A DNA stretch of 39,804 nucleotides. It comes from Gordonia sp. UBA5067 (lineage in GTDB: Bacteria > Actinomycetota > Actinomycetes > Mycobacteriales > Mycobacteriaceae). Position 1 is the first letter of the stretch. Each line of letters starts with the position of its first letter. Under the pieces are notes generated by a model. It saw nothing but the letters and a program-made list of their open reading frames with translations. It made no database searches and was not told the DNA's origin. Positions 27,073 through 35,219 of the stretch are shown piece by piece. The stretch spans positions 1 through 39,804 of the forward strand of contig NZ_DIAX01000004.1 in NCBI RefSeq assembly GCF_002414845.1, in the 5' to 3' direction. The position numbers were made by a program, and so were the translations under genes.

Positions 27073-29116
27073 AGTCGCCACCGAAACCACCGGTCTGCTC
27101 GCCGCCGCCGTCGAGGCCTTGGGCGGATCGACCCGCGACGGCCAGGTCCGCATGGCCAACGCGGTGGCCCACGCCATCGACACCGGCGAGCACCTGGCTG
27201 TGCAAGCCGGGACCGGCACCGGCAAGTCCCTGGCCTATCTCGTACCAGCGGTCGCGCATGCCGTCGAAACGGGCAAGACGGTGGTCGTCTCCACGGCCAC
27301 GATCGCTCTGCAGCGCCAACTCGTCGAACGCGATCTACCGCGCCTGGCGGCCGCCCTCGCCGGGCCACTCGGCTCCGAACCGGCGTTTGCCATCCTCAAG
27401 GGCCGGGCCAACTACCTGTGCCTCAATAAGATTCATGGCGGCGTCGCCGACGAGCCGGATTCAGAACTCTTCGACGCCTTCGAGACGTCGCGTACCGGGC
27501 GCGAGGTCACCCGGCTGCGCGAGTGGTCTTCGGACACCGAGACCGGCGACCGGGACGACCTGAGCCCCGGCGTCGCCGACCGTTCCTGGCGCCAGGTCAG
27601 CGTCACCGCACGCGAATGCCTCGGCGCGACGAACTGCAGCTACGCCCAAGACTGCTTCGCCGAGCGCGCCCGAGCCCAGGCAGGACAATCCGACATCGTC
27701 GTGACCAACCACGCGATGCTGGCGATTGACGCGCTCTCGCCGGCGAACATCCTGCCCGAGCACGATGTGGTGATCATCGACGAGGCGCACGAGTTGGCCG
27801 ACCGGATCACCGCTGTGGCCACCGACGAACTGTCCGCCGCCTCGGTCACCCTCGCCGCCCGCCGGGCCGCGAAGCTCGTCGACGAGGAACTCGTCGACGA
27901 CGTGATCGGCGGCGGAGAGCTGCTGGGCACCTTGCTCGACGACGCCGCACCACGGTTGCTGACCGCGCTCCCAACCGGATGGGATTCGGCACTCGCGAGC
28001 CTGCGGGACCGGCTGTGGCGAGCACGCAGCGGAATCGGTCCGGTCCGCGCCGCGGGCGACGCCGACGGCGATGCGGCGGCCGCGAGATCGGCGGCGATGA
28101 CCTCCCTGGAAGAATTGCACGATGCAGCCGTGCGCGTCCTCACCGCGTTCGACGAGCCCGACCCGGCCAAGCGGCGCGACGTCGTGTGGCTGGCCGAGGA
28201 CCCGCTGAAAACCGGCCCGCGCCGGGTGCTGCGCATCGCCCCGCTCTCCGTCGGCGGCCTGTTGCGAGCCTCCCTGTTCGCCGACGCAACCGTGATCCTC
28301 ACCTCGGCGACCCTGGTCGTCGGCGGCTCGTTTGATGCGCTCGCCACCACCTGGGGCCTTCCCGTCGCAGGGAACCAGGCCCACACCGAGTCGGCAACCA
28401 TCGGCGAGGTCACCGCCACGGGAAAGGAGGTGCCCGCCGACGAGGCGCCCATGCGGTGGCGCGGACTCGACGCCGGATCGCCCTTCGACTATCCGCGCTC
28501 GGCAATCCTCTACGTCGCCAAGCACCTGCCGCCGCCCGGTCGCGGTGGTCTCTCAGCTCAACTGCTCGCCGAGTTGAGCGGCCTGATGACGGCTGCGCAC
28601 GGCCGCACCCTCGGCCTGTTCTCGTCGATGCGGGCGGCCCGCGAGGCCGCCGAGGCGCTGCGCGAGAACACCGACCACACCATCCTGTGCCAGGGTGACG
28701 ATTCGACGTCGACCCTGGTCCGCCGATTCAGCGACGATCCCGCGACGTGTCTGTTCGGCACCCTGTCACTGTGGCAGGGCGTCGACGTGCCGGGCGACTC
28801 GCTGTCGTTGGTCGTCATCGACCGCATCCCGTTTCCGCGACCCGACGACCCGCTGGCCAGTGCCCGCGCCCGCGCGGTCGAAGCGGCCGGCGGGAACGGA
28901 TTCATGTCGGTGTCCGCCAACCACGCCGCCCTGCTGCTGGCCCAGGGCGCCGGCCGTCTGCTCCGGTCCACCGCGGACCGCGGGGTCGTCGCCGTTCTCG
29001 ATTCCCGACTCGCCACCGCCCGGTACGGCAACTACCTCATCGCCTCGCTGCCGCCGTTCTGGAAGACGACTGACACCGCAACCGTCCTCGCCGCCCTTGA
29101 CCGGCTAACGGCATGA
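27062..29116 (+). CDS. dinG: DinG-family Fe-S ATP-dependent DNA helicase
   Basis: A 684-residue superfamily 2 (XPD-like) 5'-3' helicase. Walker A is AGTGTGKS (49-56); the four iron-sulfur ligands are Cys120, Cys186, Cys192 and Cys198; the Walker B box is IIDEAHEL; ILTSATL and the late LWQGVDVPGDS and QGAGRLLR are motifs III, V and VI. It would unwind D-loops, R-loops or G4 structures in repair. Start overlaps pncB by 11 bases; its TGA overlaps the glgB ATG (ATGA), so pncB-dinG-glgB form one coupled unit. Confidence 0.93.
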   Translation: MPSEVATETTGLLAAAVEALGGSTRDGQVRMANAVAHAIDTGEHLAVQAGTGTGKSLAYLVPAVAHAVETGKTVVVSTATIALQRQLVERDLPRLAAALAGPLGSEPAFAILKGRANYLCLNKIHGGVADEPDSELFDAFETSRTGREVTRLREWSSDTETGDRDDLSPGVADRSWRQVSVTARECLGATNCSYAQDCFAERARAQAGQSDIVVTNHAMLAIDALSPANILPEHDVVIIDEAHELADRITAVATDELSAASVTLAARRAAKLVDEELVDDVIGGGELLGTLLDDAAPRLLTALPTGWDSALASLRDRLWRARSGIGPVRAAGDADGDAAAARSAAMTSLEELHDAAVRVLTAFDEPDPAKRRDVVWLAEDPLKTGPRRVLRIAPLSVGGLLRASLFADATVILTSATLVVGGSFDALATTWGLPVAGNQAHTESATIGEVTATGKEVPADEAPMRWRGLDAGSPFDYPRSAILYVAKHLPPPGRGGLSAQLLAELSGLMTAAHGRTLGLFSSMRAAREAAEALRENTDHTILCQGDDSTSTLVRRFSDDPATCLFGTLSLWQGVDVPGDSLSLVVIDRIPFPRPDDPLASARARAVEAAGGNGFMSVSANHAALLLAQGAGRLLRSTADRGVVAVLDSRLATARYGNYLIASLPPFWKTTDTATVLAALDRLTA

Positions 29117-31356
29117 GTGCGGCGGCGGGCGCCGATCCCCGGCTTCCGGCGCCCGACCTCGCCGCACTGGCCGGCCTCGCCCACACCGATCCACACTCGG
29201 TCCTCGGTGCCCACCGGCTCAGCGGCGGGGCCCTGGCATTCCGCGTCCTGCGCCCGCAGGCAACCGCGGTATCGGTTCTGCTCGGTGCTGACGAGTACGC
29301 GCTGGCCGAGCACGCCGACGGAGTGTGGGTCGGCGCCGTCGGCTGGGATCCCGACCACCCGCTCCCCGACTACCGCTACCGCGTGCACTACGGGCCGCAC
29401 CCGGACCGCGATTGTGCCCATGATTCCGCCGACCGCGCCTTCGTCGTCGCCGACCCATACCGATTCGCACCCACCATCAGCGACGACGACCTGCGGTTGA
29501 TCGCACAGGGGCGCCACCGCCGTCTCTGGGAGGTACTCGGGGCACGCGTGATGATGCGCACGACCGGCCTCGGCCGCGTGTCCGGCGTCGCATTCACCGT
29601 TTGGGCCCCGATGGCCCGGGGCGTGACCGTTGTCGGCGACTTCGAGGGGTGGGAGGGACGACTCGCCCCGATGCGGCGGCTCGGGCACGGCGGCGTGTGG
29701 GAGGTATTCCTGCCCGAGGTCCGCGCCGGCGAGTTGTACAAATTCCGCATCCACGGCGCCGACGGAACCATCGTCGACAAGGCCGATCCAATGGCACGGG
29801 CCGCCGAGACACCGCCGGCCACCGCTTCGGTCATCGTCGATGACGACCGCTACCGCTGGGGCGACGCGCAGTGGATGGCCCAGCGGTCTGGCACCGACGC
29901 CCTGTCGCGGCCGATGAGCATCTATGAGGTGCACCTCGGTTCCTGGCGCCCGGGGTTGGGATATCGGGAGCTGGCCCTCGAACTGGCCGACTACGTGGTG
30001 GCAATGGGCTTCACCCACGTCGAACTGCTGCCCGTCGCCGAACACCCCTACGGCGGCTCGTGGGGCTACCAGGTCACCTCGTACTATGCGCCGACCGCCC
30101 GCCTGGGCACCCCGGACGACTTCCGATTCCTGGTCGACTCGCTGCACCGGCGCGGCGTCGGCGTGCTGATCGACTGGGTGCCCGCACACTTCCCCCGCGA
30201 CGCATGGGCGTTGGCGCGTTTCGACGGAACGCCCACCTATGAGCACGCCGACCCGCAGCGCGGCGACCACCCGGATTGGGGAACCCTGGTTTTCGACTAC
30301 GGCCGTCGCGAAGTCGCCGGATTCCTCATTGCCAACGCCCTGTACTGGCTGGCCGGCTTCCACGTCGACGGCCTGCGCGTCGACGCCGTCGCCTCCATGC
30401 TCTACCTGGACTATTCCCGGGCGCCCGGACAGTGGACGCCCAATATCCACGGTGGCCTGGAGAACCTGGAGGCCGTTGCCTTCCTGCGCGAACTCAATGA
30501 CGCGATCCAGCACGCGCAGCCCGGGGTGCTGACTATCGCCGAGGAGTCCACCTCATGGCCCGGGGTCACGCGCGACACCGCCACCGGCGGGCTGGGCTTC
30601 TCGCTGAAATGGAATATGGGGTGGATGCACGACACCCTCGCCTTCCTCTCGCGCGACGTCGCCGACCGCGCGTTTCACCACCACGAGATCACCTTCTCCC
30701 TGATGTATGCATTCAGCGAGCGGTTCCTCCTGCCCCTGTCGCACGACGAGGTCGTCCACGAGAAGGGCACGCTATGGACACGGATGCCTGGGGATGCCGA
30801 CGCCAAGGCGCGCGCGGTCCGCCAATTCCTCGCGTATCAGTGGAGTCATCCGGGCAAGCAGTTGCTGTTCATGGGGCAGGAGTTCGGGCAGACCGCCGAG
30901 TGGGCCGACCATCGGGGCGTCGACTGGCACGAGCTCGACGACGGTCCCGACGCACACCTGCATCGCGGGATCTCACTGCTCGTGCGCGACCTGAACGCCT
31001 TGAACCGCGTGCATCCGGCCCTTTACGCGCGCGATACGAGGTCCGACGGCTACGAGTGGATCTCCGTCGGCGACGCATCGTCGCCGGTATTCGGCTTCTG
31101 TCGACGCGGTGAGTCCTCGACAATTGTCTGCCTCTTCAGCGTCGGACCGGCACCATTCCCCGAGTATCGGGTCGGCATGCCCAACCCGGGCCGGTGGCGC
31201 GTCATCTTCGACGGCGACGATGAGCGCTATGGCGGTGCGAAGGCGGGCGCCGTGGGAGCAGTCTATGAGACGACCGACATCGCGTGGCAGGGGCGGGCGA
31301 CCTCGATTGCGCTGCCGCTGCAGGCAAATTCGTCGGTCTGGCTCGAGTTGCGCTGA
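29113..31356 (+). CDS. glgB: 1,4-alpha-glucan branching enzyme
   Basis: A 747-residue GH13 enzyme that transfers glucan segments to alpha-1,6 branch points. It has an N-terminal extension domain, a CBM48 domain (VWAPMARGVTVVGDFEGW), and a TIM barrel with nucleophile Asp424 (GLRVDAVASM), acid/base Glu477 (TIAEEST) and Asp545 (LSHDEVVHEKG), then the C-terminal beta domain. Spacing of the three acids equals that in E. coli GlgB. Full length. The start overlaps the dinG stop. In mycobacteria it is adjacent to glgE; no such gene is seen here. Confidence 0.96.
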   Translation: MSAAAGADPRLPAPDLAALAGLAHTDPHSVLGAHRLSGGALAFRVLRPQATAVSVLLGADEYALAEHADGVWVGAVGWDPDHPLPDYRYRVHYGPHPDRDCAHDSADRAFVVADPYRFAPTISDDDLRLIAQGRHRRLWEVLGARVMMRTTGLGRVSGVAFTVWAPMARGVTVVGDFEGWEGRLAPMRRLGHGGVWEVFLPEVRAGELYKFRIHGADGTIVDKADPMARAAETPPATASVIVDDDRYRWGDAQWMAQRSGTDALSRPMSIYEVHLGSWRPGLGYRELALELADYVVAMGFTHVELLPVAEHPYGGSWGYQVTSYYAPTARLGTPDDFRFLVDSLHRRGVGVLIDWVPAHFPRDAWALARFDGTPTYEHADPQRGDHPDWGTLVFDYGRREVAGFLIANALYWLAGFHVDGLRVDAVASMLYLDYSRAPGQWTPNIHGGLENLEAVAFLRELNDAIQHAQPGVLTIAEESTSWPGVTRDTATGGLGFSLKWNMGWMHDTLAFLSRDVADRAFHHHEITFSLMYAFSERFLLPLSHDEVVHEKGTLWTRMPGDADAKARAVRQFLAYQWSHPGKQLLFMGQEFGQTAEWADHRGVDWHELDDGPDAHLHRGISLLVRDLNALNRVHPALYARDTRSDGYEWISVGDASSPVFGFCRRGESSTIVCLFSVGPAPFPEYRVGMPNPGRWRVIFDGDDERYGGAKAGAVGAVYETTDIAWQGRATSIALPLQANSSVWLELR

Positions 31357-31359
31357 AAA

Positions 31360-31757
31360 TCAATACCTCAGCCGGGCGGACCAGCCGTCGGTGGTGTCCG
31401 TCGCCAGCCGGCCGGTCAGCGTCGCGGCCAGGGCCTCGCGGTGCGCGACGCGCTCGGTGTTGGTCACGAAGCGCCGGTCGTCGGACAGCCCGGGCGCGCC
31501 GAGTTCGCCGACAAGCGCGGCAAACTGCCGATCGTTGCCAACCGCGAGGACCAGCGGACGGTCCGCGCTGGCGAACAGCTTGATGCTCATCAGACCGCCG
31601 ACGGCGTGTCGTCCCCCGTTCCGGGTTGCTCGATCTTGACGACCTCGGCGCCCAAATCGGCCAGCAGCATCGTCGCATATGGCCCGGCCGGCACCCGTCC
31701 GAAGTCGGCGAGCGCCAGGCCGTCGAGCGCCAGGCCGTCGAGCGCTCCGCTACTCAC
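31360..31757 (-). pseudogene. CaiB/BaiF-type CoA-transferase, internally deleted and truncated
   Basis: Two remnants of a roughly 380-400-residue class III CoA-transferase. Fragment 1 (31757-31590) starts at a GTG overlapping the upstream TGA and reads to the N-terminal signature [20 protein letters not shown]...GTGDDT, then stops. Fragment 2 (31590-31360) carries the later FASADRPLVLAVGNDRQF to LATDTTDGWSARL region, then stops before the C-terminal third. The middle, including the catalytic Asp region, is missing. Fragments join at TGATG. The intact gene probably activated glutarate or a similar acid for the dehydrogenase upstream. Confidence 0.8.
31711..31745. repeat. 15-bp tandem repeat in the CoA-transferase remnant
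   Basis: AGCGCCAGGCCGTCG occurs twice (31711-31725, 31726-31740) plus five bases. On the minus strand it encodes [10 protein letters not shown] near the N-terminus. It probably arose by slippage. Confidence 0.85.
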
Positions 31758-32941
31758 CGGAAGGCGGAAGCGCCGGTCAGGGCACGGCCAATCTGGAGCT
31801 GGTGGACCTCGGCAGTACCCTCGTAGGTCAGCACCGACTCGAGGTTGTTCGCATGCCGGATCGGCGGGTACTCGAGCGTGATCCCGTTCGCCCCCAGAAT
31901 CGTGCGGCACTCCCGCGCGATCTTGATGGCCTCGCGGCAGTTGTTGAGCTTGCCCAGGCTCACCTGCGCCGGCTCAACCTCACCGGCATCCTTGAGCCGG
32001 CCCAGCTGGTAGGCGAGCAGATGACCTTTGCCAACCTCGAGCGCCATATCGGCCAGCTTGGCCTGGGTGAGCTGGTAGGCGGCGAGCGGCTTGTCGAACA
32101 CCAGCCTCGTCTGGGCGTAGTCGACGGCCGTCTCCAGGCAGTCCCGGGCCGCGCCGATCGCCCCGAAGATGATCCCGAAGCGCGCCTCGTTCAGGCAGCT
32201 CAGCGGACCCCGCAGCCCTGCTGCCTTCGGCAGCATCGCCGACGCCGGCAGCCGCACGTCCTCCAGTACCAGTTCCGAGGTGACCGAGGCCCGCAGCGAC
32301 ATCTTGTTCTTGATCTCCGGCGCGGAGAAGCCCGGCGTGTCGGTGGGCACCACGAAGCCGCGGATCCCGCGGGAGCCCTCCTCAAGGTCAGTGTTGGCCC
32401 ATACCACGGCCACATCGGCCACTGAGCCGTTGGTGATCCACATCTTGGCGCCGTTGAGCACCCAGTCGTCACCGTCGCGCACCGCACGGGTCCGCATCCC
32501 CCCCGGATCCGAACCGAAATCCGACTCGGTCAGCCCAAAGCAACCGATCGCGTCGCCGGCGGCCATCCGCGGCAGCCAGTGCTCCTTCTGCTCCTCGCTC
32601 CCCCAGTGGTGAATCGCGAACATCGCCAGCGACCCTTGCACCGAGACCAGCGACCGAATCCCTGAGTCCGCGGCTTCGAGTTCCAGACAGGCCAGGCCGT
32701 AGGCCGTTGCGCTGGTCCCCGCACACCCATAGCCCTCCAAGTGCATTCCCAGCACCCCCAGGCCGCTGAGCTCCTTGGCCAGTTCGCGCACCGGTATTTG
32801 GGCCTCGTCAAACCACTGGGCCACATGCGGACGGATCCGCGCGGCGGTAAATTTGCGAACGGTGTCGCGGATCGCGATCTCCTCCTCGGTCAGCAAGGTG
32901 TCCAGGGCGAACAGTTGGGTGACGGTACGGGTTTCGGCCAT
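31754..32941 (-). CDS. Acyl-CoA dehydrogenase, glutaryl-CoA dehydrogenase type
   Basis: A 395-residue FAD enzyme. [16 protein letters not shown] and [15 protein letters not shown] are acyl-CoA dehydrogenase signatures, and the catalytic base is Glu374 in [11 protein letters not shown]. The N-terminal arrangement, the [15 protein letters not shown] region and the [14 protein letters not shown] helix resemble glutaryl-CoA dehydrogenases, which convert glutaryl-CoA to crotonyl-CoA in lysine/tryptophan catabolism. AGGAG precedes the ATG. The linked CoA-transferase that would supply glutaryl-CoA is a remnant. Confidence 0.85.
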   Translation of the reverse strand: MAETRTVTQLFALDTLLTEEEIAIRDTVRKFTAARIRPHVAQWFDEAQIPVRELAKELSGLGVLGMHLEGYGCAGTSATAYGLACLELEAADSGIRSLVSVQGSLAMFAIHHWGSEEQKEHWLPRMAAGDAIGCFGLTESDFGSDPGGMRTRAVRDGDDWVLNGAKMWITNGSVADVAVVWANTDLEEGSRGIRGFVVPTDTPGFSAPEIKNKMSLRASVTSELVLEDVRLPASAMLPKAAGLRGPLSCLNEARFGIIFGAIGAARDCLETAVDYAQTRLVFDKPLAAYQLTQAKLADMALEVGKGHLLAYQLGRLKDAGEVEPAQVSLGKLNNCREAIKIARECRTILGANGITLEYPPIRHANNLESVLTYEGTAEVHQLQIGRALTGASAFR

Positions 32942-33292
32942 GACTACTCCTCATTGTGGCTGGCAGCATGGTGCGACCAGTCTTTCCGTGCCGGTTGCGA
33001 CGCGTTGCGCAAACGATTACACACACCGTACGTGCGCAGGGTCGCCGGCCACCCCGTCAATCAGCCGCCGAGCGGGGCTCCGACCACGATCGCCCCGTGG
33101 ATCGCCGTAGCACTCGTCCACCGACCATGGGCGCGCCTCGGAGGTGGCGCCGTTCTACCGCGAATGGATCAGTCGGACCCGATTCGCGTAGCCAGCTGGA
33201 CCCAACCGCCGTGGGTTCGGAGAATCGCATGGTTTGGGCACGATCGGCACGATTCAGGGCACGATCGGCACGATTCAGGGCACGATCGGCAG
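32942..33292. promoter_or_regulatory. 351-base divergent region upstream of the dehydrogenase and secreted protein
   Basis: No credible gene is seen. Near the dehydrogenase start lie two GTTGCG copies 10 bases apart (32994-32999, 33004-33009); the second is part of the palindrome TTGCGCAA (33005-33012), a possible regulator site. The far end holds the 21-bp repeat array. The middle shows nothing recognisable. Confidence 0.4.
33236..33291. repeat. 21-bp phased tandem repeat before a secreted-protein gene
   Basis: Unit GGGCACGATCGGCACGATTCA at 33236-33256 and 33257-33277, then 14 bases of a third copy (33278-33291), ending one base before the ATG. Inside each unit GGCACGAT occurs twice, so the motif recurs every 10-11 bases, about one DNA turn. 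It replaces any ribosome-binding site. Confidence 0.9.
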
Positions 33293-33766
33293 ATGAGGAT
33301 TCGACGACGAGAAGCCCACGCCACAATTGGGAGCTTGAGCGCGAGCGCGATGCTGGCGGCCGTCGCGGTCGCAATGACGGGCACTGCGGGCGCGGCGAGC
33401 GCGGCGCCGCTGCCCGTTGTCCAGTCACCCGCGCAAGGGATCATCACGACGGGAATCGGCTATTGGACGATTTGGTCGGCACCGATTCGTGTCCGTACCG
33501 GCCCGCGCGGCGCCGTGCTGATCAGCTCACCGGGCGGTGATGCCTGTGACCGCGGCGCCGCCGGGCACTACGTCCGCTTCGACTACACCAGCGTCAGCAC
33601 CGGGCGTAGTGGATCGGTGACCGTGCGCCCCTGTCCAGGACCATTCAGCGGCCAACTGGAGGCCGCGATCTTCCCGGGCGCCGGGCGGCTGATCGGCACC
33701 ATCCACATCCTCAGCGATGGCGGACCGTGGCAGGTGCCCGGCGTCGCATCCGCCGCCGTCGGCTAA
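33293..33766 (+). CDS. Small secreted protein of unknown function
   Basis: A 157-residue preprotein with an N-terminal basic stretch (MRIRRREAH) and a hydrophobic signal segment ending TAGAASAAP. The mature part (about 118 residues) has two cysteines (GDACDRG and VRPCPG) that could pair, and is rich in Gly, Ser and Pro. I recognise no family. The ATG has no Shine-Dalgarno; the 21-bp repeat array runs up to it. The codon pattern and signal peptide support it as real. It may belong to the same insert as the dehydrogenase. Confidence 0.65.
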   Translation: MRIRRREAHATIGSLSASAMLAAVAVAMTGTAGAASAAPLPVVQSPAQGIITTGIGYWTIWSAPIRVRTGPRGAVLISSPGGDACDRGAAGHYVRFDYTSVSTGRSGSVTVRPCPGPFSGQLEAAIFPGAGRLIGTIHILSDGGPWQVPGVASAAVG

Positions 33767-33804
33767 CGGTCGCGAGAGGACGAACCGCTCACCGGTGATG
33801 CGCC

Positions 33805-34761
33805 TCAGAACAGCGCCGACGCCAGCTTCCGGCGCGCGGCCATCACGACGGGCTCATTCGGCTCGTACAGTTCGAACAACTCCAGCAACCGGGCGCGCAC
33901 GCGTGCCCGGTCGTCGTCGGTGGTCGCCCGAACCAACTCGACCAACCGATCGAACGCCGCGTCAGGCTGCTGGTTGAACAATTCCATGTCGGCGGCCGCC
34001 AGTTGGGCGTCGACGTCGCCGGGCGTCGCGGACTCGACTGCCGAGGCCGGATGCTTCGACGCTCTCGCTACGAAGGTCAGGTTGCGCACGAGCGACGCGG
34101 CCTCGAGGTTGTCCGGCTCGGCATCAGCGATCGCCCGATAGTCCTCGAGCGCCCCGTCAACGTCGCCGTCGTTGAGCTTGTCCTCGGCCGCCACCATGCG
34201 CGGATCGGCAACCTCTTCCGCAACCTCGGCACCCGCGCCGGGGTCGGGGTCGGGGTAGGCCGGTCCGATCTGGGTGAAGATTTCGTCGAGCCAGGCCTGA
34301 ATCTCCGCCCGGGGCTTGACCCCCGTGAAGACGGACACCGGCTGGCCGTGTGCCAGTGCGACGACCATGGGGATGGACTGCGCACGGAATGCCTGTGCGA
34401 TCCGCGGATTGGCGTCAACGTCCACCTTGGCCAGCACCCACCGCCCACCGGACTCGGCGGCCATCGACTCCAGCACCGGGGACAGCTGCTTACACGGCTC
34501 ACACCAGGTCGCCCAGAGGTCGACGACCACCAGCTGGCGCGTCGACCGCTCGATGACGTCGGCTTCGAAGGCCGCCTCGGTGACGTCGAAAACATCTCCG
34601 CCCGCCGGGCGCTCCGCACCGGCGGCCGGCGCGGGCGTCGCCTGCGCGGTCCGCTGTGCATCGGCACGGTCCTTCAGCGCGGACAGATCGACCGCCCCGG
34701 ACATGGCTGCTGCGGCCTGCTGTTGCGCGGCCGCCCGTTGACGATTGGTTGGTCTGCTCAC
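33805..34761 (-). CDS. Thioredoxin-domain co-chaperone, CnoX/YbbN-like
   Basis: A 318-residue protein. An Ala/Gln-rich N-terminus is followed by a thioredoxin domain with an active-site WCEPC (Cys87, Cys90), cis-Pro in SIPMVVAL, then tetratricopeptide-like helices (DKLNDGDVDGALEDYRAI and after), the CnoX layout. CnoX proteins protect substrates from oxidation and hand them to GroEL. M. tuberculosis Rv1324 is the syntenic relative. The GTG start overlaps the TGA of the DUF3817 gene (GTGA), so the two are co-translated. Confidence 0.9.
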   Translation of the reverse strand: MSRPTNRQRAAAQQQAAAAMSGAVDLSALKDRADAQRTAQATPAPAAGAERPAGGDVFDVTEAAFEADVIERSTRQLVVVDLWATWCEPCKQLSPVLESMAAESGGRWVLAKVDVDANPRIAQAFRAQSIPMVVALAHGQPVSVFTGVKPRAEIQAWLDEIFTQIGPAYPDPDPGAGAEVAEEVADPRMVAAEDKLNDGDVDGALEDYRAIADAEPDNLEAASLVRNLTFVARASKHPASAVESATPGDVDAQLAAADMELFNQQPDAAFDRLVELVRATTDDDRARVRARLLELFELYEPNEPVVMAARRKLASALF

Positions 34762-35138
34762 ACGTCTATTTTGTCATGCTCGTGCGGCGGTGCGCCGACC
34801 TCCGGCGCAGCGGCGCCATCCGACAGTTCCGCGAGGTGCCCGGCGCGCCGCGCCCACCACTCGAAGACGAGGGTGCCGAACGGCGGCAACGACGAGACCA
34901 GGGCGAGGCCCAGCGTGAGCAGGTTCCACTTGAGCGCGTACGCGGTGAGGAACGAAACCACCACGAACGCCAAGAACACGATGCCGTGCACCATGCCCGG
35001 GATGCGCACCGCGGAGTCGATGCCCTGCACCCACTTGAAGTACATCGCGACGAGTAGTGCCGCCCAGGTGATCGCCTCGGCGACGGCGACGAACCGGAAC
35101 CGCTTGGCCGGGGTGGATAGATCAAAGAACGAAGTCAC
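34758..35138 (-). CDS. DUF3817 integral membrane protein (copy 2)
   Basis: A 126-residue protein with three hydrophobic segments (FVAVAEAITWAALLVAM, IPGMVHGIVFLAFVVVSFLTAY and LGLALVSSLPPFGTLVFEWW) and the DUF3817 pattern HG..F and F..W. GTG 35138 is preferred: AAAGG lies eight bases upstream. The His-containing tail (PPHEHDKIDV) is hydrophilic. Its stop overlaps the CnoX-like start. Role unknown; the coupling suggests a link with redox or protein quality control (inference). Confidence 0.78.
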   Translation of the reverse strand: MTSFFDLSTPAKRFRFVAVAEAITWAALLVAMYFKWVQGIDSAVRIPGMVHGIVFLAFVVVSFLTAYALKWNLLTLGLALVSSLPPFGTLVFEWWARRAGHLAELSDGAAAPEVGAPPHEHDKIDV

Positions 35139-35191
35139 TATTGAGCCTTTCAGGCCACGCGGCGGGCGCACCGCAAACGGGCCGGTTTATC

Positions 35192-35219
35192 CGGGACGGT
35201 GATATTACGGGACGGTGAT
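35192..35219. repeat. 12-bp direct repeat spanning the thiolase stop codon
   Basis: CGGGACGGTGAT is present at 35192-35203 and 35208-35219 (period 16). The right copy encodes the last residues of the thiolase (minus strand, I-T-V-P); the left lies just beyond its TAA. Confidence 0.85.

Noticed and set aside
33236..33291. CRISPR-like array
   Set aside because: The units are contiguous with no spacers and there is no cas gene nearby; it is a simple tandem repeat.
32956..33540. An open frame reading through the 21-bp array in another frame
   Set aside because: It gives Arg/Ser repeats and overlaps the signal-peptide-bearing gene at 33293; no domain or start signal supports it.
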